From: Leptolyngbya sp. SIOISBB
GTDB lineage: Bacteria; Cyanobacteriota; Cyanobacteriia; Phormidesmidales; Phormidesmidaceae
Reading direction: 5' to 3'
Length of the DNA: 64,000 nucleotides
Assembly (NCBI GenBank): GCA_010671905.1
Contig: JAAHII010000001.1
Coordinates: 5,704,001-5,768,000 of the forward strand
A program made the translations under genes and the position numbers. Each line of letters starts with the position of its first letter. The stretch's first letter is position 1. Shown piece by piece: positions 1 to 8,129 of the stretch. Below the pieces are notes generated by a model, which saw only the letters and a program-made list of their open reading frames with translations, was not told where the DNA came from and did not search any database.

Positions 1-2
1 GG

Positions 3-866
3 GCGATCGCCCTGCCGCCTCTCAATACCACTCTGGCTCGCCGCCTGATGGAGCAAACCAAAATCTACCAGGCCCTGCAGGGAGTCCGGGGGCGTCAACC
101 AGCCGATCTCGAAAAGCTAGAAATGTTGCTGGTCCGGTTTAGTCAACTCACATTAGAACAGCCGTGGATCAAAGAAATCGACATCAATCCGCTACTGGTA
201 TCAGAAGCCGATAGTCCTGATCCCTTACTGGCCTTGGATGCGCGGATGTCTTTGCATCCCGCTGACATGGACCCGGCAACCATTCCTCGGCCAGCAATTC
301 GTCCTTATCCGTCGCAATATGTTTTGCCCTGGCAGTTAAAAGATCGGACAGCTGTCACCGTGCGCCCCATTCGCCCCGAAGATGAGCCGTTGCTGGTGCA
401 GTTCCACCAGACCCTGTCGGAAGAAAGCGTCTATTTTCGCTATTTTCACCTCATGACCTTGAGCCATCGCATTGCCCACGATCGCCTGACTCGCATCTGT
501 TTTGTAGACTACGATCGCGAAATGGCTTTAGTCGTCGATAAAAAAAACGGCGACGGTACCCATGAGATTTTAGGCGTTGGCCGCTTGAGTAAATCCCACG
601 GCGTCAATGCGGCCGAGTTTGCCATGTTGATTAGCGATGCCTACCAAAAGCAGGGCATCGGGACAAAACTCCTTGAACAACTGATACAGATCGGTCACGA
701 TGAAGGCTTAGACTACATCACCGCCGAAATCTTGCACGAAAATCGGGCCATGCAGCGCGTGTGTGAAAAGGTGGGTTTTGGGCTCAAACGCATGCCGGAC
801 TTTATCGAAGCCAAGATTGACGTCACCACGACGCCATTGCAACCAGATGCCATTAGCAGTCATTAG
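3..866 (+). CDS. C-terminal part of Pat-like acyl-CoA synthetase (NDP-forming)/GNAT acetyltransferase, cut by window edge
   Basis: The reading frame is open from the first base, so the true start lies outside the window. The first 75 or so visible residues, including IKEIDINPLL and LDAR, look like the end of an ATP-grasp domain of an NDP-forming acyl-CoA synthetase. After a short linker, the rest is a GNAT domain with V/RPIRPEDE at its start and the acetyl-CoA loop YQKQGIGTKLLEQLI. This order (synthetase-like part, then GNAT) is that of Pat-type protein lysine acetyltransferases, which acetylate acetyl-CoA synthetase in other bacteria. An acs gene lies about 22 kb downstream, but a functional link is only inferred. 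The ATG at 48 is internal to the gene and is not its start. Confidence 0.85.
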   Translation, partial: AIALPPLNTTLARRLMEQTKIYQALQGVRGRQPADLEKLEMLLVRFSQLTLEQPWIKEIDINPLLVSEADSPDPLLALDARMSLHPADMDPATIPRPAIRPYPSQYVLPWQLKDRTAVTVRPIRPEDEPLLVQFHQTLSEESVYFRYFHLMTLSHRIAHDRLTRICFVDYDREMALVVDKKNGDGTHEILGVGRLSKSHGVNAAEFAMLISDAYQKQGIGTKLLEQLIQIGHDEGLDYITAEILHENRAMQRVCEKVGFGLKRMPDFIEAKIDVTTTPLQPDAISSH

Positions 867-929
867 CGGATGTCTGAAGAGTTGATTGATCGCGCGCCCA
901 TAATCCGCACGCTTGATCAGTCAGGGTGC

Positions 930-2297
930 TCAATTTGCCCGTGGCAGCCAGATCACAAAGGCTGTGCCATGCTGCTGAGCAGCCTGATCAATCTGCTCTG
1001 GTAAAGCATAAGGCAGTTCTGACAGGGGGCTAAAGACCTGAATGTGGCCGTGCATTTCTTGGATCAGATCTGCTGCGATCGCCAATCCCAAGCCGCTGCC
1101 GGCCAAATCACCCGCTGCCTGTAAACCACGATAATGTCGTTCAAAAATGCGATCTTGATCGCGCTGCGGAATGCCCGGCCCAGTATCGCCTACCAGGATA
1201 CCCACCAAATCTGGCGAATCCGGTCGTGACCAGCCCCACTCTATCCAAACTTGACTGCCAGGGGTGGCATATTTAAGGGCGTTGTCGAGCAAGATACTCA
1301 AGCTTTCAGTCAGAGCTTTGAGATCGGCTCGAATCATGAGGTCTGTTTGATCGAACACCGCCTGCAATTGCATATCGGCATCTTCAGCCAGCGGCTGTGT
1401 TAACTCCACCAGTGGCAATACGACTGACGCGATCGCGATTGACTGAGGCGTCAATACGCCCCCAAAATGTGCCAAAGAACCCGTCGAGGCTGTCAACGAG
1501 GGCATTGGCCCCGAGCGATCATCGCCTGGCAACAACAACGGGACGGTCGTGGCAGCTTCTTCGCGGGAGTCGTCCGCCGCTTGTAGCGTCTCATCAAAAT
1601 AGCCCAACAGTTCTTGCATGCGATCGCTCTCTCGCAGCATGTTAGTCACCAGCCGACGATTGGTATCTTCTGTCGGCAATCGCTTAGTTAAAAGTTTGCC
1701 AAAGGTTTTGAGTGCCGTGAGGGGACTCCGCAGCTGATGCAACAACTCATGAAAGCGATCAGACTGCTGAGCTTGCACTTGGTCCAACGCCGAAACTTGC
1801 GTCTTAAGCCATTGCCCCCGCTGATCTAGCACACAAGCCAAGGTTAACGATTGCGCACAGTCTTCCATGCGAGCGCGTTCTATATCCAGCCAAGGGCGAT
1901 CGGCTCGCCAACCAACCAGCACCCCTAACATGCCCCCTTCATGCATCATCGGAATTGCCAGACGCTGCAGCGGCCCAGCGGGCTCAGCTGCCGGACCGGC
2001 TCCAGTGACTAGAGGCGGTTCTGGATTGATAGAATCCGCCATCATCAGCCTTTGTGGACTCTGAAGCGCGGCTGAATTACTGGATTGCGCAGGCAATATT
2101 TTCTCTATCGCTCTCGCAGAAGAACCGTGGGCCTCTGGGGGATAAAGCGCAACCGGCAATAGATCAGGAACTTTTTGGTCTGACCAACCTTCCGCAATAT
2201 AAACAGCCGTTGAGTCAGCACCCATTAACTTCGCCATCATCGCCAGTTGTGACTGACAGAGGGCCGCAAATTCTGCACTAGCAGGCATCAACATCAT
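930..2297 (-). CDS. Sensor histidine kinase with N-terminal GAF-like region
   Basis: Soluble two-component sensor kinase of 455 residues. Residues 1-165 look like a degenerate GAF sensor (LAIPMMHEGGMLGVLVGW). The phosphoacceptor helix carries HQLRSPLTALKTF with the histidine at about residue 187. The ATPase domain shows the N box LLDNALKYA, the G1 box VGDTGPGIP, the F box IFERHYRG and the G2 box GSGLGLAIA. No membrane helix is seen, so it should act in the cytoplasm. No response regulator is adjacent, so the partner is unknown. The start is uncertain because there are three methionines in the first four residues. Confidence 0.88.
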   Translation of the reverse strand: MMLMPASAEFAALCQSQLAMMAKLMGADSTAVYIAEGWSDQKVPDLLPVALYPPEAHGSSARAIEKILPAQSSNSAALQSPQRLMMADSINPEPPLVTGAGPAAEPAGPLQRLAIPMMHEGGMLGVLVGWRADRPWLDIERARMEDCAQSLTLACVLDQRGQWLKTQVSALDQVQAQQSDRFHELLHQLRSPLTALKTFGKLLTKRLPTEDTNRRLVTNMLRESDRMQELLGYFDETLQAADDSREEAATTVPLLLPGDDRSGPMPSLTASTGSLAHFGGVLTPQSIAIASVVLPLVELTQPLAEDADMQLQAVFDQTDLMIRADLKALTESLSILLDNALKYATPGSQVWIEWGWSRPDSPDLVGILVGDTGPGIPQRDQDRIFERHYRGLQAAGDLAGSGLGLAIAADLIQEMHGHIQVFSPLSELPYALPEQIDQAAQQHGTAFVIWLPRAN

Positions 2298-2545
2298 TTC
2301 ACAGTCGCCTGAAACTCTTTTCGGAAGGAAAAATTCAAACCCTTACGAGCAGCCCAATCGCCTGTTCGTGGATTAGTTAAAAAAGCATAAGAAAACTTAC
2401 CATTTAACCATGGCGGTTACACATTGCACGTTTAAATAAGTTGAAATTTTAGTTTTTACCGGATATACTTTGCAGGGTTAGGGTTTTGTAGCAGAAACTA
2501 CACACCCATCTTAATATGTACACCAGAGAGTAGGAGGTAGGCAGG

Positions 2546-2860
2546 TTGGCAAGAAGACGTAAACGTAAAAGCCGCCGTCGTCTAGAAGGCAGGCGCATTC
2601 TGGAGTGTATACCTCAATATAGTATCGAAAGCGGCACCGATAAACCCGTCACCGCTGCTCGTAACTTCATTCACAGCGAAAACATTGCCCCCCCCGCACT
2701 GTTACTCGTGAAGCGCAATGAGCATACGACCGATCGATATTTTTGGGCAGAAAAAGGTCTCTTTGGTGCCCAGTATGTTGAAGAGAACCACTTTTTGTTC
2801 CCCAGTTTGAGAGCGCTGCTGAACGAAGAGGAAGACGAAGTCGTGAGCTTATCCAACTAA
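2546..2860 (+). CDS. DUF3155 family protein, cyanobacterial
   Basis: Small basic-then-acidic protein of 104 residues. It opens with the arginine/lysine-rich stretch MARRRKRKSRRRLEGRR and ends with an acidic tail EEEDEVVSL. I recognise the N-terminal block and ECIPQYSIESG as the DUF3155 family, found in cyanobacteria and of unknown function. The start is TTG at 2546, chosen because AGGAGG lies at 2532-2537, eight bases upstream, and because the conserved N-terminus begins there. A hairpin terminator follows. Confidence 0.85.
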   Translation: MARRRKRKSRRRLEGRRILECIPQYSIESGTDKPVTAARNFIHSENIAPPALLLVKRNEHTTDRYFWAEKGLFGAQYVEENHFLFPSLRALLNEEEDEVVSLSN

Positions 2861-2949
2861 GACTTCTGTCTCACTGCTGAAGTTACTTTCGTCAAGAAAG
2901 GTTTTCAGCTTTTCAGAATCTCAACTAGAAACGTCATAAAGCTCCAATT

Positions 2950-2984
2950 GCCAAGAGGTGGAAGTGATTACTCCACCTCTTGGC
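2950..2984 (+). terminator. Hairpin terminator between DUF3155 gene and convergent CCB gene
   Basis: A perfect 13-bp stem, GCCAAGAGGTGGA at 2950-2962 and its complement at 2972-2984, has a nine-base loop and is followed by GTTTT on the plus strand. It closes the DUF3155 transcript. The right arm overlaps the last codons of the convergent CCB-type gene, so it may serve both directions. Confidence 0.75.
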
Positions 2985-3534
2985 GTTTTAAAGGTATCTG
3001 TGCTGCTAGCGTTGCCAATTCATCGCGATGAGCCGTCACTTGCAATCGAGTCTCTGATGTCGTCATTCCAGAGTCAACTGACGCTGCTCCATCGGACGAC
3101 AGCACGCAGAAAGCAACTTTTTCCAACCGATTAGCCCCTTGCCAGTAGAACCAGGAAGCTAAAGGCGATAATCCCAAGAGCCCGTAGGGCCAGTAACCCA
3201 GTCGTGATGACGACATGACCAATACAAGGGCCAAACACAACAAGCCGACACCGGCCAAGCTTCCCAAGAAAACTGCCAAGAAAATACTGGCACCCACGCG
3301 GCCTTCCAACGCAATTTGACCGGAATCGGAGTCTACCTCAGTCACCCGATAAGCTCGGTCGGCAAAGTACTGCTGCAGTTTTTCGAGCAGCGTGACATCG
3401 GCCAATGGGGTAACGTAGAGCGCTGTTTCTGTACGGTCTTTAGTCGAAGCGCGAATGAAGAAGAAGAGACCAATGAACAGTAGAAAGGTCAAACCAAAAA
3501 TTGAAGGCGGAACAAATCGTTCAACAGCAACCAT
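2968..3534 (-). CDS. Cofactor assembly of complex C subunit B (CCB2/CCB4-like)
   Basis: Membrane protein of 188 residues with an N-terminal helix (FGLTFLLFIGLFFFI) and a second hydrophobic pair near residues 80-130 (SIFLAVFLGSLAGVGLL, then LLGLSPLASWFYW). The pattern matches the CCB2/CCB4 (DUF2930) family, which helps attach haem ci covalently to cytochrome b6 of the b6f complex on the thylakoid membrane. The region between the helices (DRAYRVTEVDSDSGQIALEG) is the usual small soluble domain. Assignment rests on remembered family resemblance. The last codons lie inside the terminator stem shared with the convergent DUF3155 gene. Confidence 0.75.
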   Translation of the reverse strand: MVAVERFVPPSIFGLTFLLFIGLFFFIRASTKDRTETALYVTPLADVTLLEKLQQYFADRAYRVTEVDSDSGQIALEGRVGASIFLAVFLGSLAGVGLLCLALVLVMSSSRLGYWPYGLLGLSPLASWFYWQGANRLEKVAFCVLSSDGAASVDSGMTTSETRLQVTAHRDELATLAAQIPLKRQEVE

Positions 3535-4138
3535 GAAAAATAAGTCGAACTCAATTTCTAAACAATTCTGGGATTAGCCAGGCGATCGCGAAGACCTTCA
3601 AAGGTAATAACACCTGCTACGCACCCACTCAACAACGCAGGCTTACAAGTGATGATTCCTGAGAATAGTGGGACCAAGACGCCCAAAGAAGTCTGCCCTT
3701 AATGATCTTAGAGAAATCCTCTCAGAGAAGCATTTTTAGCAACGACAGGCATTGCTGCCATTCGCCACCCTTCATATTTTCCCATCTCTTGCCAGTTCTG
3801 AAGCCACTGGTTCCCCAGATTAGGATTGTCCCAGCAGAATAATCAGAGCCCAAAACTCATGCCCAAGAATTCTACTGGCTATCCCCTTGGCACCGTACCC
3901 TTTAGCGATCTACTCAACGCCTGCCTACAGGACTGAGATACCAACTAAACTTTTGAACGGCACTTGCCCTTGTTAAATCGCTAACGCCAATCTGTGCCTC
4001 GCCAGCAATCGCTCAGCAAAGTCGAGACTTAACATATGTTTATGAATGCCATTGGTGTTATTTAACTTTTGTTTCGCGGGATTGAGAAAGTTGGCTGACT
4101 AGGAAATCCTATAGGTAACGAGTTTTTCGGATGCAGGT
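3535..4138 (+). other. Intergenic region, no gene seen
   Basis: About 600 bases without a convincing coding frame, RNA gene or repeat in either direction. It holds the upstream regions of the CCB gene (minus) and of the hypothetical gene at 4139 (plus). No clear promoter could be assigned. Confidence 0.5.
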
Positions 4139-4588
4139 ATGAGCGATCGCTTTCCCCTAGTTCCCCGCTATCGGCTAGATGACGAACAAGCTTGGCTGGT
4201 TGGTATTGATCCGCTCCGTCGCTATTGGCTGCTGGTGAATGGGGATGAAACCAAACCCATCATTCTGCCAGGGCTCGGTGTCAACGATTTTGACCAGTTT
4301 CGGAAAGCGATTTTATCCTTTCGTAGCATGGTCGCAGGCGATACGTTAGATTTGCCCACAGCTACAGGGGCAACCTTAACGATCACGTGCGCTTCAAAGA
4401 ACTGCTTTGCCATTGACTTTGAAGTCGATGGCAATCTAGCCACCCATCTCTTTGATCAGGAATCGATAGAGTCACTCTTGATGACGGCTCATCCTGATTG
4501 GCAGTGCGCACATCATCATCGAGACCTCGGACGGCGCACCCTAGCTTTGTCTTGGCATCAACCAGCTGTCAGTCAGAAGGTTGCCTAG
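4139..4588 (+). CDS. Hypothetical protein, 149 residues
   Basis: Soluble protein of unknown function. It begins MSDRFPLVPRYRLDDEQAWLVG and has no signal peptide or membrane helix. A histidine cluster, CAHHHRDLGRR, sits near the C-terminus, together with two cysteines in TCASKNC. The start is the ATG at 4139; the second to fifth codons include a HIP1 GCGATCGC. It stands alone, convergent with the CTDH gene 24 bases away. Codon use resembles its neighbours, so it is probably a real gene, but I do not recognise the family. Confidence 0.65.
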   Translation: MSDRFPLVPRYRLDDEQAWLVGIDPLRRYWLLVNGDETKPIILPGLGVNDFDQFRKAILSFRSMVAGDTLDLPTATGATLTITCASKNCFAIDFEVDGNLATHLFDQESIESLLMTAHPDWQCAHHHRDLGRRTLALSWHQPAVSQKVA

Positions 4589-4612
4589 AGTACTTGGAAA
4601 ACTGTCTCCTAA

Positions 4613-5026
4613 TCAAGAGCGCAGACTCAAAAGCTCTTGCATAGAGGCTAAGAGCTTAACACTCACTGATTGAATCTCACCACTTTCATTCAGCTCAAAG
4701 ATCCAAGCAGCATTGACTCTAAAGACGATCGCTTTGACATGCCCTTTAACAACAACACGGCGTGTGCTGTCGGCGGTTGGCTCAACTACTAACGCCTTGG
4801 GGTATGCTTGCATACCTGCGGCTTCTGTCTTGAGATATTGAGCGATCGCCTCACTTCCGACAACTGCCGCCTCAAAAGGGGGCTGCAACTGTCCGTTTAC
4901 CGCAAACAAAGTTGCTGTCACGTCAAAGTCACCGGCATTGAAACTTTCGAAATAGCGCTCCACCGTAGGATGAGCGCGCAATTCGGCCAAGAGTTGCGCC
5001 CCTGATTTTGCCTGGACTAGCGACAT
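4613..5026 (-). CDS. CTDH: homologue of the orange carotenoid protein C-terminal domain (NTF2 fold)
   Basis: A 137-residue NTF2-fold protein matching the C-terminal domain of the orange carotenoid protein. The match includes NAGDFDVTATLFAVNG, LQPPFEAAVVG and the ending SVKLLASMQELLSL. The two residues that hydrogen-bond the keto-carotenoid in OCP, Tyr201 and Trp288, appear as Tyr25 (ERYFES) and Trp108 (NAAWIFELN). CTDH proteins bind keto-carotenoids as dimers and deliver them to helical carotenoid proteins. Here the gene follows an HCP gene on the same strand with 265 bases between, the usual HCP-CTDH order. The protein has no cysteine, so disulphide control reported for some CTDHs cannot operate. 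The start is ATG with GAAGG seven bases upstream. Confidence 0.88.
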   Translation of the reverse strand: MSLVQAKSGAQLLAELRAHPTVERYFESFNAGDFDVTATLFAVNGQLQPPFEAAVVGSEAIAQYLKTEAAGMQAYPKALVVEPTADSTRRVVVKGHVKAIVFRVNAAWIFELNESGEIQSVSVKLLASMQELLSLRS

Positions 5027-5291
5027 AGAAGAACCTTCGCAATATCAACAGCAACCAATTTACTTGATGCACAGAAAAAAGCAGGGCATTGCTGAATCGA
5101 AGCATGAATTCGGCATCTGAGGCCGCGGGCAAGATGCACGCTCTCCTCTCTCGACGGGGAGTCAGCCCATATTATTCTTTTAGCCAGTGATTCAATTCAT
5201 ACCCAAAATCAGCAACGCCAAAAGCAGATAAGGCATGAGGAGTTTTTAACTCCTCATGAGTGCCTTCTGACAAGTCATGATGACTACTGCT

Positions 5292-5789
5292 CTAAGCCAA
5301 AGGATCAACGCCCATGGATACAACCATCTGGCGCATGACAGTAATTTGCTGCCCAAAGTCGAGTCTAGAGATGCGATTAAACAGCTGCAAGGCATTGCCA
5401 GACAAACTGTAGTAATCGGGCACTGGAATGACGGTACCCGATTCCATCATCACAGCCAACTGATACCAAAAAGCCAGCTTTGTATTATTTGACAGTACTC
5501 CGTAGGCCCGAGTATCTGGTGTGTTGGCCTTTTCAACCAAGTCGCGCATGAACTGGAGCTGTAATTCGGAGGACATGGCCTGCACACGCGCCAGTAAACC
5601 TTCGGCGAACTGTAAACGTGCAGCGCCTGGTGCTGCAGGCGTAATAGAACCGCCCATATTTTCGTAAAGAACCCACAGCAACCCTAATTGAGCATCAGTC
5701 GAGAGTTGCTGAACAGCGGTAATGATGTTCTCAACGACGCTAGTGGAAGAACTTGAGTTGTTAAAAGTGGCAACCGTAGAGTAAGTCAT
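5292..5789 (-). CDS. Helical carotenoid protein (OCP N-terminal-domain homologue)
   Basis: All-helical protein of about 165 residues matching the OCP N-terminal domain, with no C-terminal domain attached; it ends just after DFGQQITVMRQMVVSMGVD. Residues that contact the carotenoid in OCP are kept: the tyrosine of LLWVLYENMG (OCP Tyr44) and the tryptophan of LAFWYQLAVMME (OCP Trp110). The arginine of TVMRQ equals OCP Arg155, important for phycobilisome binding. HCPs quench singlet oxygen, and some quench phycobilisomes. Pairing with CTDH suggests the HCP4/5 group; this subclass is inferred from context. The start is ATG at 5789 with AGGA seven bases upstream; an in-frame TTG at 5792 is less likely. 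Confidence 0.88.
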   Translation of the reverse strand: MTYSTVATFNNSSSSTSVVENIITAVQQLSTDAQLGLLWVLYENMGGSITPAAPGAARLQFAEGLLARVQAMSSELQLQFMRDLVEKANTPDTRAYGVLSNNTKLAFWYQLAVMMESGTVIPVPDYYSLSGNALQLFNRISRLDFGQQITVMRQMVVSMGVDPLA

Positions 5790-5821
5790 CAAGACATCCT
5801 AAATGAAGAACGACGAATATC

Positions 5822-5867
5822 GTTACATAAAGAAATGTAACAAATTAAAACGAGTTTTGTTACATTT
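5822..5867. promoter_or_regulatory. Three-half-site inverted repeat, candidate operator upstream of HCP gene
   Basis: Three copies of one 7-base word alternate in orientation: GTTACAT (5822-5828), ATGTAAC (5835-5841) and GTTACAT (5859-5865). The last two sit inside a perfect 12-bp inverted repeat, AAATGTAACAAA (5833-5844) and TTTGTTACATTT (5856-5867), with 11 bases between. The cluster is 33-78 bases upstream of the HCP start codon, where an operator or activator site would lie. The regulator is unknown. Confidence 0.55.
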
Positions 5868-6224
5868 CGCCATGGAAAAATTCTATATGCTCTATGGAAG
5901 CCTTTTAATGGTATCGATCATTTGTTTCACTACTCAAGATGGTTGCTTGCGCCAGTACGGATTGCCGCAGCCATTTCTAGCTCGTTGCAGATATTGATTT
6001 TTTATCTTGGGAAGAGAATAGCCGCTTGCAGGAATAAAGATGCCAACCGCATTGCCGACATTGTTAACCCTGGTGATTTTTGCCTGGTCAATCTTGATCG
6101 TGTTGGGACAGTTTGGAGGATAGAAGAGATCGCTCTGATCGTGGCTGCTAGTGATCGCCTCTATCCGTTAAAGCTAACTTGCTATTTAGGTTATGTTAAC
6201 GGATACAGTTGCTGATTGGTCTAA
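5868..6224 (+). other. Intergenic region upstream of the HCP gene, no gene seen
   Basis: About 360 bases between the HCP operator-like cluster and the end of the Spx-like gene. Short open frames exist on the plus strand but lack a ribosome site and have no recognisable protein character. No hairpin terminator or RNA gene was recognised. Confidence 0.45.
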
Positions 6225-6581
6225 TCAACTGTTCAAGGTTTCTTGCAGCACCTCTTCTTTGGCGCGAAACCCTACCAAAATTGCTTTACCGTCTTTGACA
6301 AACAGAGGACGCTTGAGCAACATGGCATTATTGGCAAAGGCTTCGACCCATTGCTCGTCGCTCCAAGTCTTTTTCTCTTCGCCAATGGCTCGATATGCCT
6401 GACCAGAGGTGTTGCGCATGGGTTTAGACCCTAAAGCCGCGACCCACTCGGTGATCATTTCACTCGTCGGGGGTGCAGTCTTAGTATCAATAAATTCGTA
6501 GCTAACGCCGTTCGATTCCAGCCAGCTAAACGCCTTTTTGCAAGTGCCGCAGTTGGGAATACCATAAACCTGAAGTGCCAT
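6225..6581 (-). CDS. Spx/MgsR (ArsC-like) family protein
   Basis: A thioredoxin-fold protein of 118 residues. The N-terminus MALQVYGIPNCGTCKKAF has a CxxC motif (Cys-Gly-Thr-Cys), and the middle holds MRNTSGQAYR and the C-terminal block LLKRPLFVKDGKAILVGF, diagnostic of the ArsC/Spx/YffB superfamily. Members are either arsenate-reductase-like enzymes using glutathione or thioredoxin, or redox regulators; sequence alone does not decide which. The start at 6581 was chosen over one 24 codons upstream because the conserved beta strand begins there. It follows rlmH on the same strand with 88 bases between, so the two could be co-transcribed. Confidence 0.8.
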   Translation of the reverse strand: MALQVYGIPNCGTCKKAFSWLESNGVSYEFIDTKTAPPTSEMITEWVAALGSKPMRNTSGQAYRAIGEEKKTWSDEQWVEAFANNAMLLKRPLFVKDGKAILVGFRAKEEVLQETLNS

Positions 6582-6669
6582 AGCGTCTTGAGAAACTCTT
6601 GCGTGTTGAATTTTGCCGCTATAGCCTATCAGACGGGTCGGCCTCACCGTCAAGTTGCGGTCATCACCT

Positions 6670-7107
6670 TTATTTGTGATAGTTGCTGCCCTGCAAAATA
6701 GTTTTGGCTCGATACAGTTGCTCTAACAACAGCAGTCGCGCCAGTTCATGGGGAAAGGTCATGGGCGACAAACTTAGGAGGCGCTCAGCCGATCGCTTCA
6801 CCGACTGGCTTAAGCCCTCGGCACTCCCGATCGCAAATACCAGACTCCCAGACTCAGCCTGGCTGATCATTTTCGCCAATTGGATAGAGCTGTGACATTT
6901 GCCCTCTTCACTCAGGGCAATCAAGCGATCTCGGCCTTTTTGCAATGAGAGGATGTGTTCTCCCTCTTTCGTGGGAGTCGTGTCCTTCAGTTCCACAATT
7001 TCTAACTCTGGCAAGCGCTGACGATAGACTTCAATCCCTTCACGAATCCAACCCTTTTTGACTTTGCCAACCGCCAACAACTTGATTTTTGGAAAACTCG
7101 TCATCAT
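6670..7107 (-). CDS. rlmH: 23S rRNA (pseudouridine1915-N3)-methyltransferase RlmH
   Basis: SPOUT-class methyltransferase that methylates pseudouridine 1915 in helix 69 of 23S rRNA using S-adenosylmethionine. Recognised features are the start KIKLLAVGKVKKGW, the glycine-rich cofactor region FAIGSAEGLS and the C-terminal knot with LLLLEQLYRAKTILQGSNYHK-like ending. The length from the ATG at 7107 is 145 residues, close to the family norm; a second ATG follows immediately at 7104. A longer open frame to 7185 would overlap the upstream NnrU-family gene and is unlikely. The gene lies just downstream of that gene on the same strand. Confidence 0.9.
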   Translation of the reverse strand: MMTSFPKIKLLAVGKVKKGWIREGIEVYRQRLPELEIVELKDTTPTKEGEHILSLQKGRDRLIALSEEGKCHSSIQLAKMISQAESGSLVFAIGSAEGLSQSVKRSAERLLSLSPMTFPHELARLLLLEQLYRAKTILQGSNYHK

Positions 7108-7178
7108 ACGGGATGGGGAAAGGGCAGGAGAGTCAATCAATGGGTAATCGAGTGGATGGGCTGGACAGCAGAAACGGA

Positions 7179-7895
7179 TTACCAAGTTAGTTGTTGGCTA
7201 GCTTGGATGAGTTTAGGGTGGACCCACCAAAAGCCCAGAATAAAGAGCACAATGCCGACATAAGCGGGCTTCACGAATTCCTGCCATTTGAGCTGTTGCC
7301 GACCTTGCACAATTGCGAGAAAGGGAATGACTGAAGTGCGCTCTTTAACTTTGAGAAAGGCATCGCCATAGCGAGATTGCCAGCGGCGATCGCCGTGCCA
7401 GACAGCAAACAGATGATGGGCGATCAATCCTGCTGAGGTGACCAACATAAAGGTGGTGCCCAGCCACAGGGTATGGGCGATGCACCAAATCACCTGTCCC
7501 ACCATTTGCGGATGGCGGGTGATGCGAATGATGCCGGTTTCGTAAAGGTGAATCTGGGGTTTTTGGACGGCGGCAATTTCCAATAAGTTGAACGTCGCTG
7601 GATAGAGAAAGATGAACGAAATCGCGGAGAAAAGCCACACGCCCTCGACCATGCCGGGGACGCCCTGCACATTCCACAACTGCAGTCCGTCGTAGCGGTG
7701 AATGATGAAGTAAATGATGAGGACGCTTGCGAGGGGAATGCTGACGAGGGCGAATAAGACGCGATAAGCCCGAGCACCGATCAGCTTTTCTCCCCGGGGC
7801 CGTAAGGCGGCCAGACCGCTATGGGCGATCGCAAATCCGACCAATAACCCCACCATGATGAAGTGACTGGACGTTAACCAAGACAATGCTGCCAT
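7179..7895 (-). CDS. NnrU family membrane protein (Z-ISO-like)
   Basis: Integral membrane protein of 238 residues with about six hydrophobic segments. It carries the NnrU family pattern: HSGLAALRPRGEKLIGARAYR near the start, then RITRHPQMVGQVIWCIAHTLWLG and HHLFAVWHGDRR. The family includes NnrU of denitrifiers and the plant 15-cis-zeta-carotene isomerase Z-ISO, a haem-b enzyme. Conserved histidines (HSG, RHPQ, AHT, HHL) could ligate haem. Whether this protein isomerises zeta-carotene is not shown by the sequence. It reads on towards rlmH with a 71-base gap, suggesting an operon. Confidence 0.78.
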   Translation of the reverse strand: MAALSWLTSSHFIMVGLLVGFAIAHSGLAALRPRGEKLIGARAYRVLFALVSIPLASVLIIYFIIHRYDGLQLWNVQGVPGMVEGVWLFSAISFIFLYPATFNLLEIAAVQKPQIHLYETGIIRITRHPQMVGQVIWCIAHTLWLGTTFMLVTSAGLIAHHLFAVWHGDRRWQSRYGDAFLKVKERTSVIPFLAIVQGRQQLKWQEFVKPAYVGIVLFILGFWWVHPKLIQASQQLTW

Positions 7896-8010
7896 ACTGC
7901 TAGATTCGTACTTGCTGAGTAAACAAATTCCCCACAGTTAGCCGTTCATCGTGTTTCACCGACGAACAGCCGACCATAGAGACTTTCTATCGTTAGCGTG
8001 TACTTTTACT

Positions 8011-8098
8011 GATCCCCCTCAATCCCACTTAAAAAGGGGGACTTCCAACCGAGATGTTAATAGCCCCTTTTTCAAGGGGGCGGCGACAGCGGGGGATC
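8011..8098. repeat. MITE-like C-rich inverted repeat
   Basis: An 88-base element bounded by the perfect 8-bp inverted ends GATCCCCC (8011-8018) and GGGGGATC (8091-8098). Inside, two smaller hairpin parts pair C-tracts with G-tracts, TCCCACTTAAAAAGGGGGA and AGCCCCTTTTTCAAGGGGG. Elements of this type (CCCCC-TTAAAAA-GGGGG) are widely scattered between cyanobacterial genes. It lies in the gap between the NnrU gene and the VTE6-like gene. Confidence 0.75.
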
Positions 8099-8129
8099 GA
8101 AGACCCGCTAAACACATTTATCCTAAAGC

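Noticed and set aside
5922-6215. 97-codon plus-strand frame near the Spx-like gene
   Set aside because: No ribosome site, mixed composition and no family resemblance. It overlaps another frame of equal weakness.
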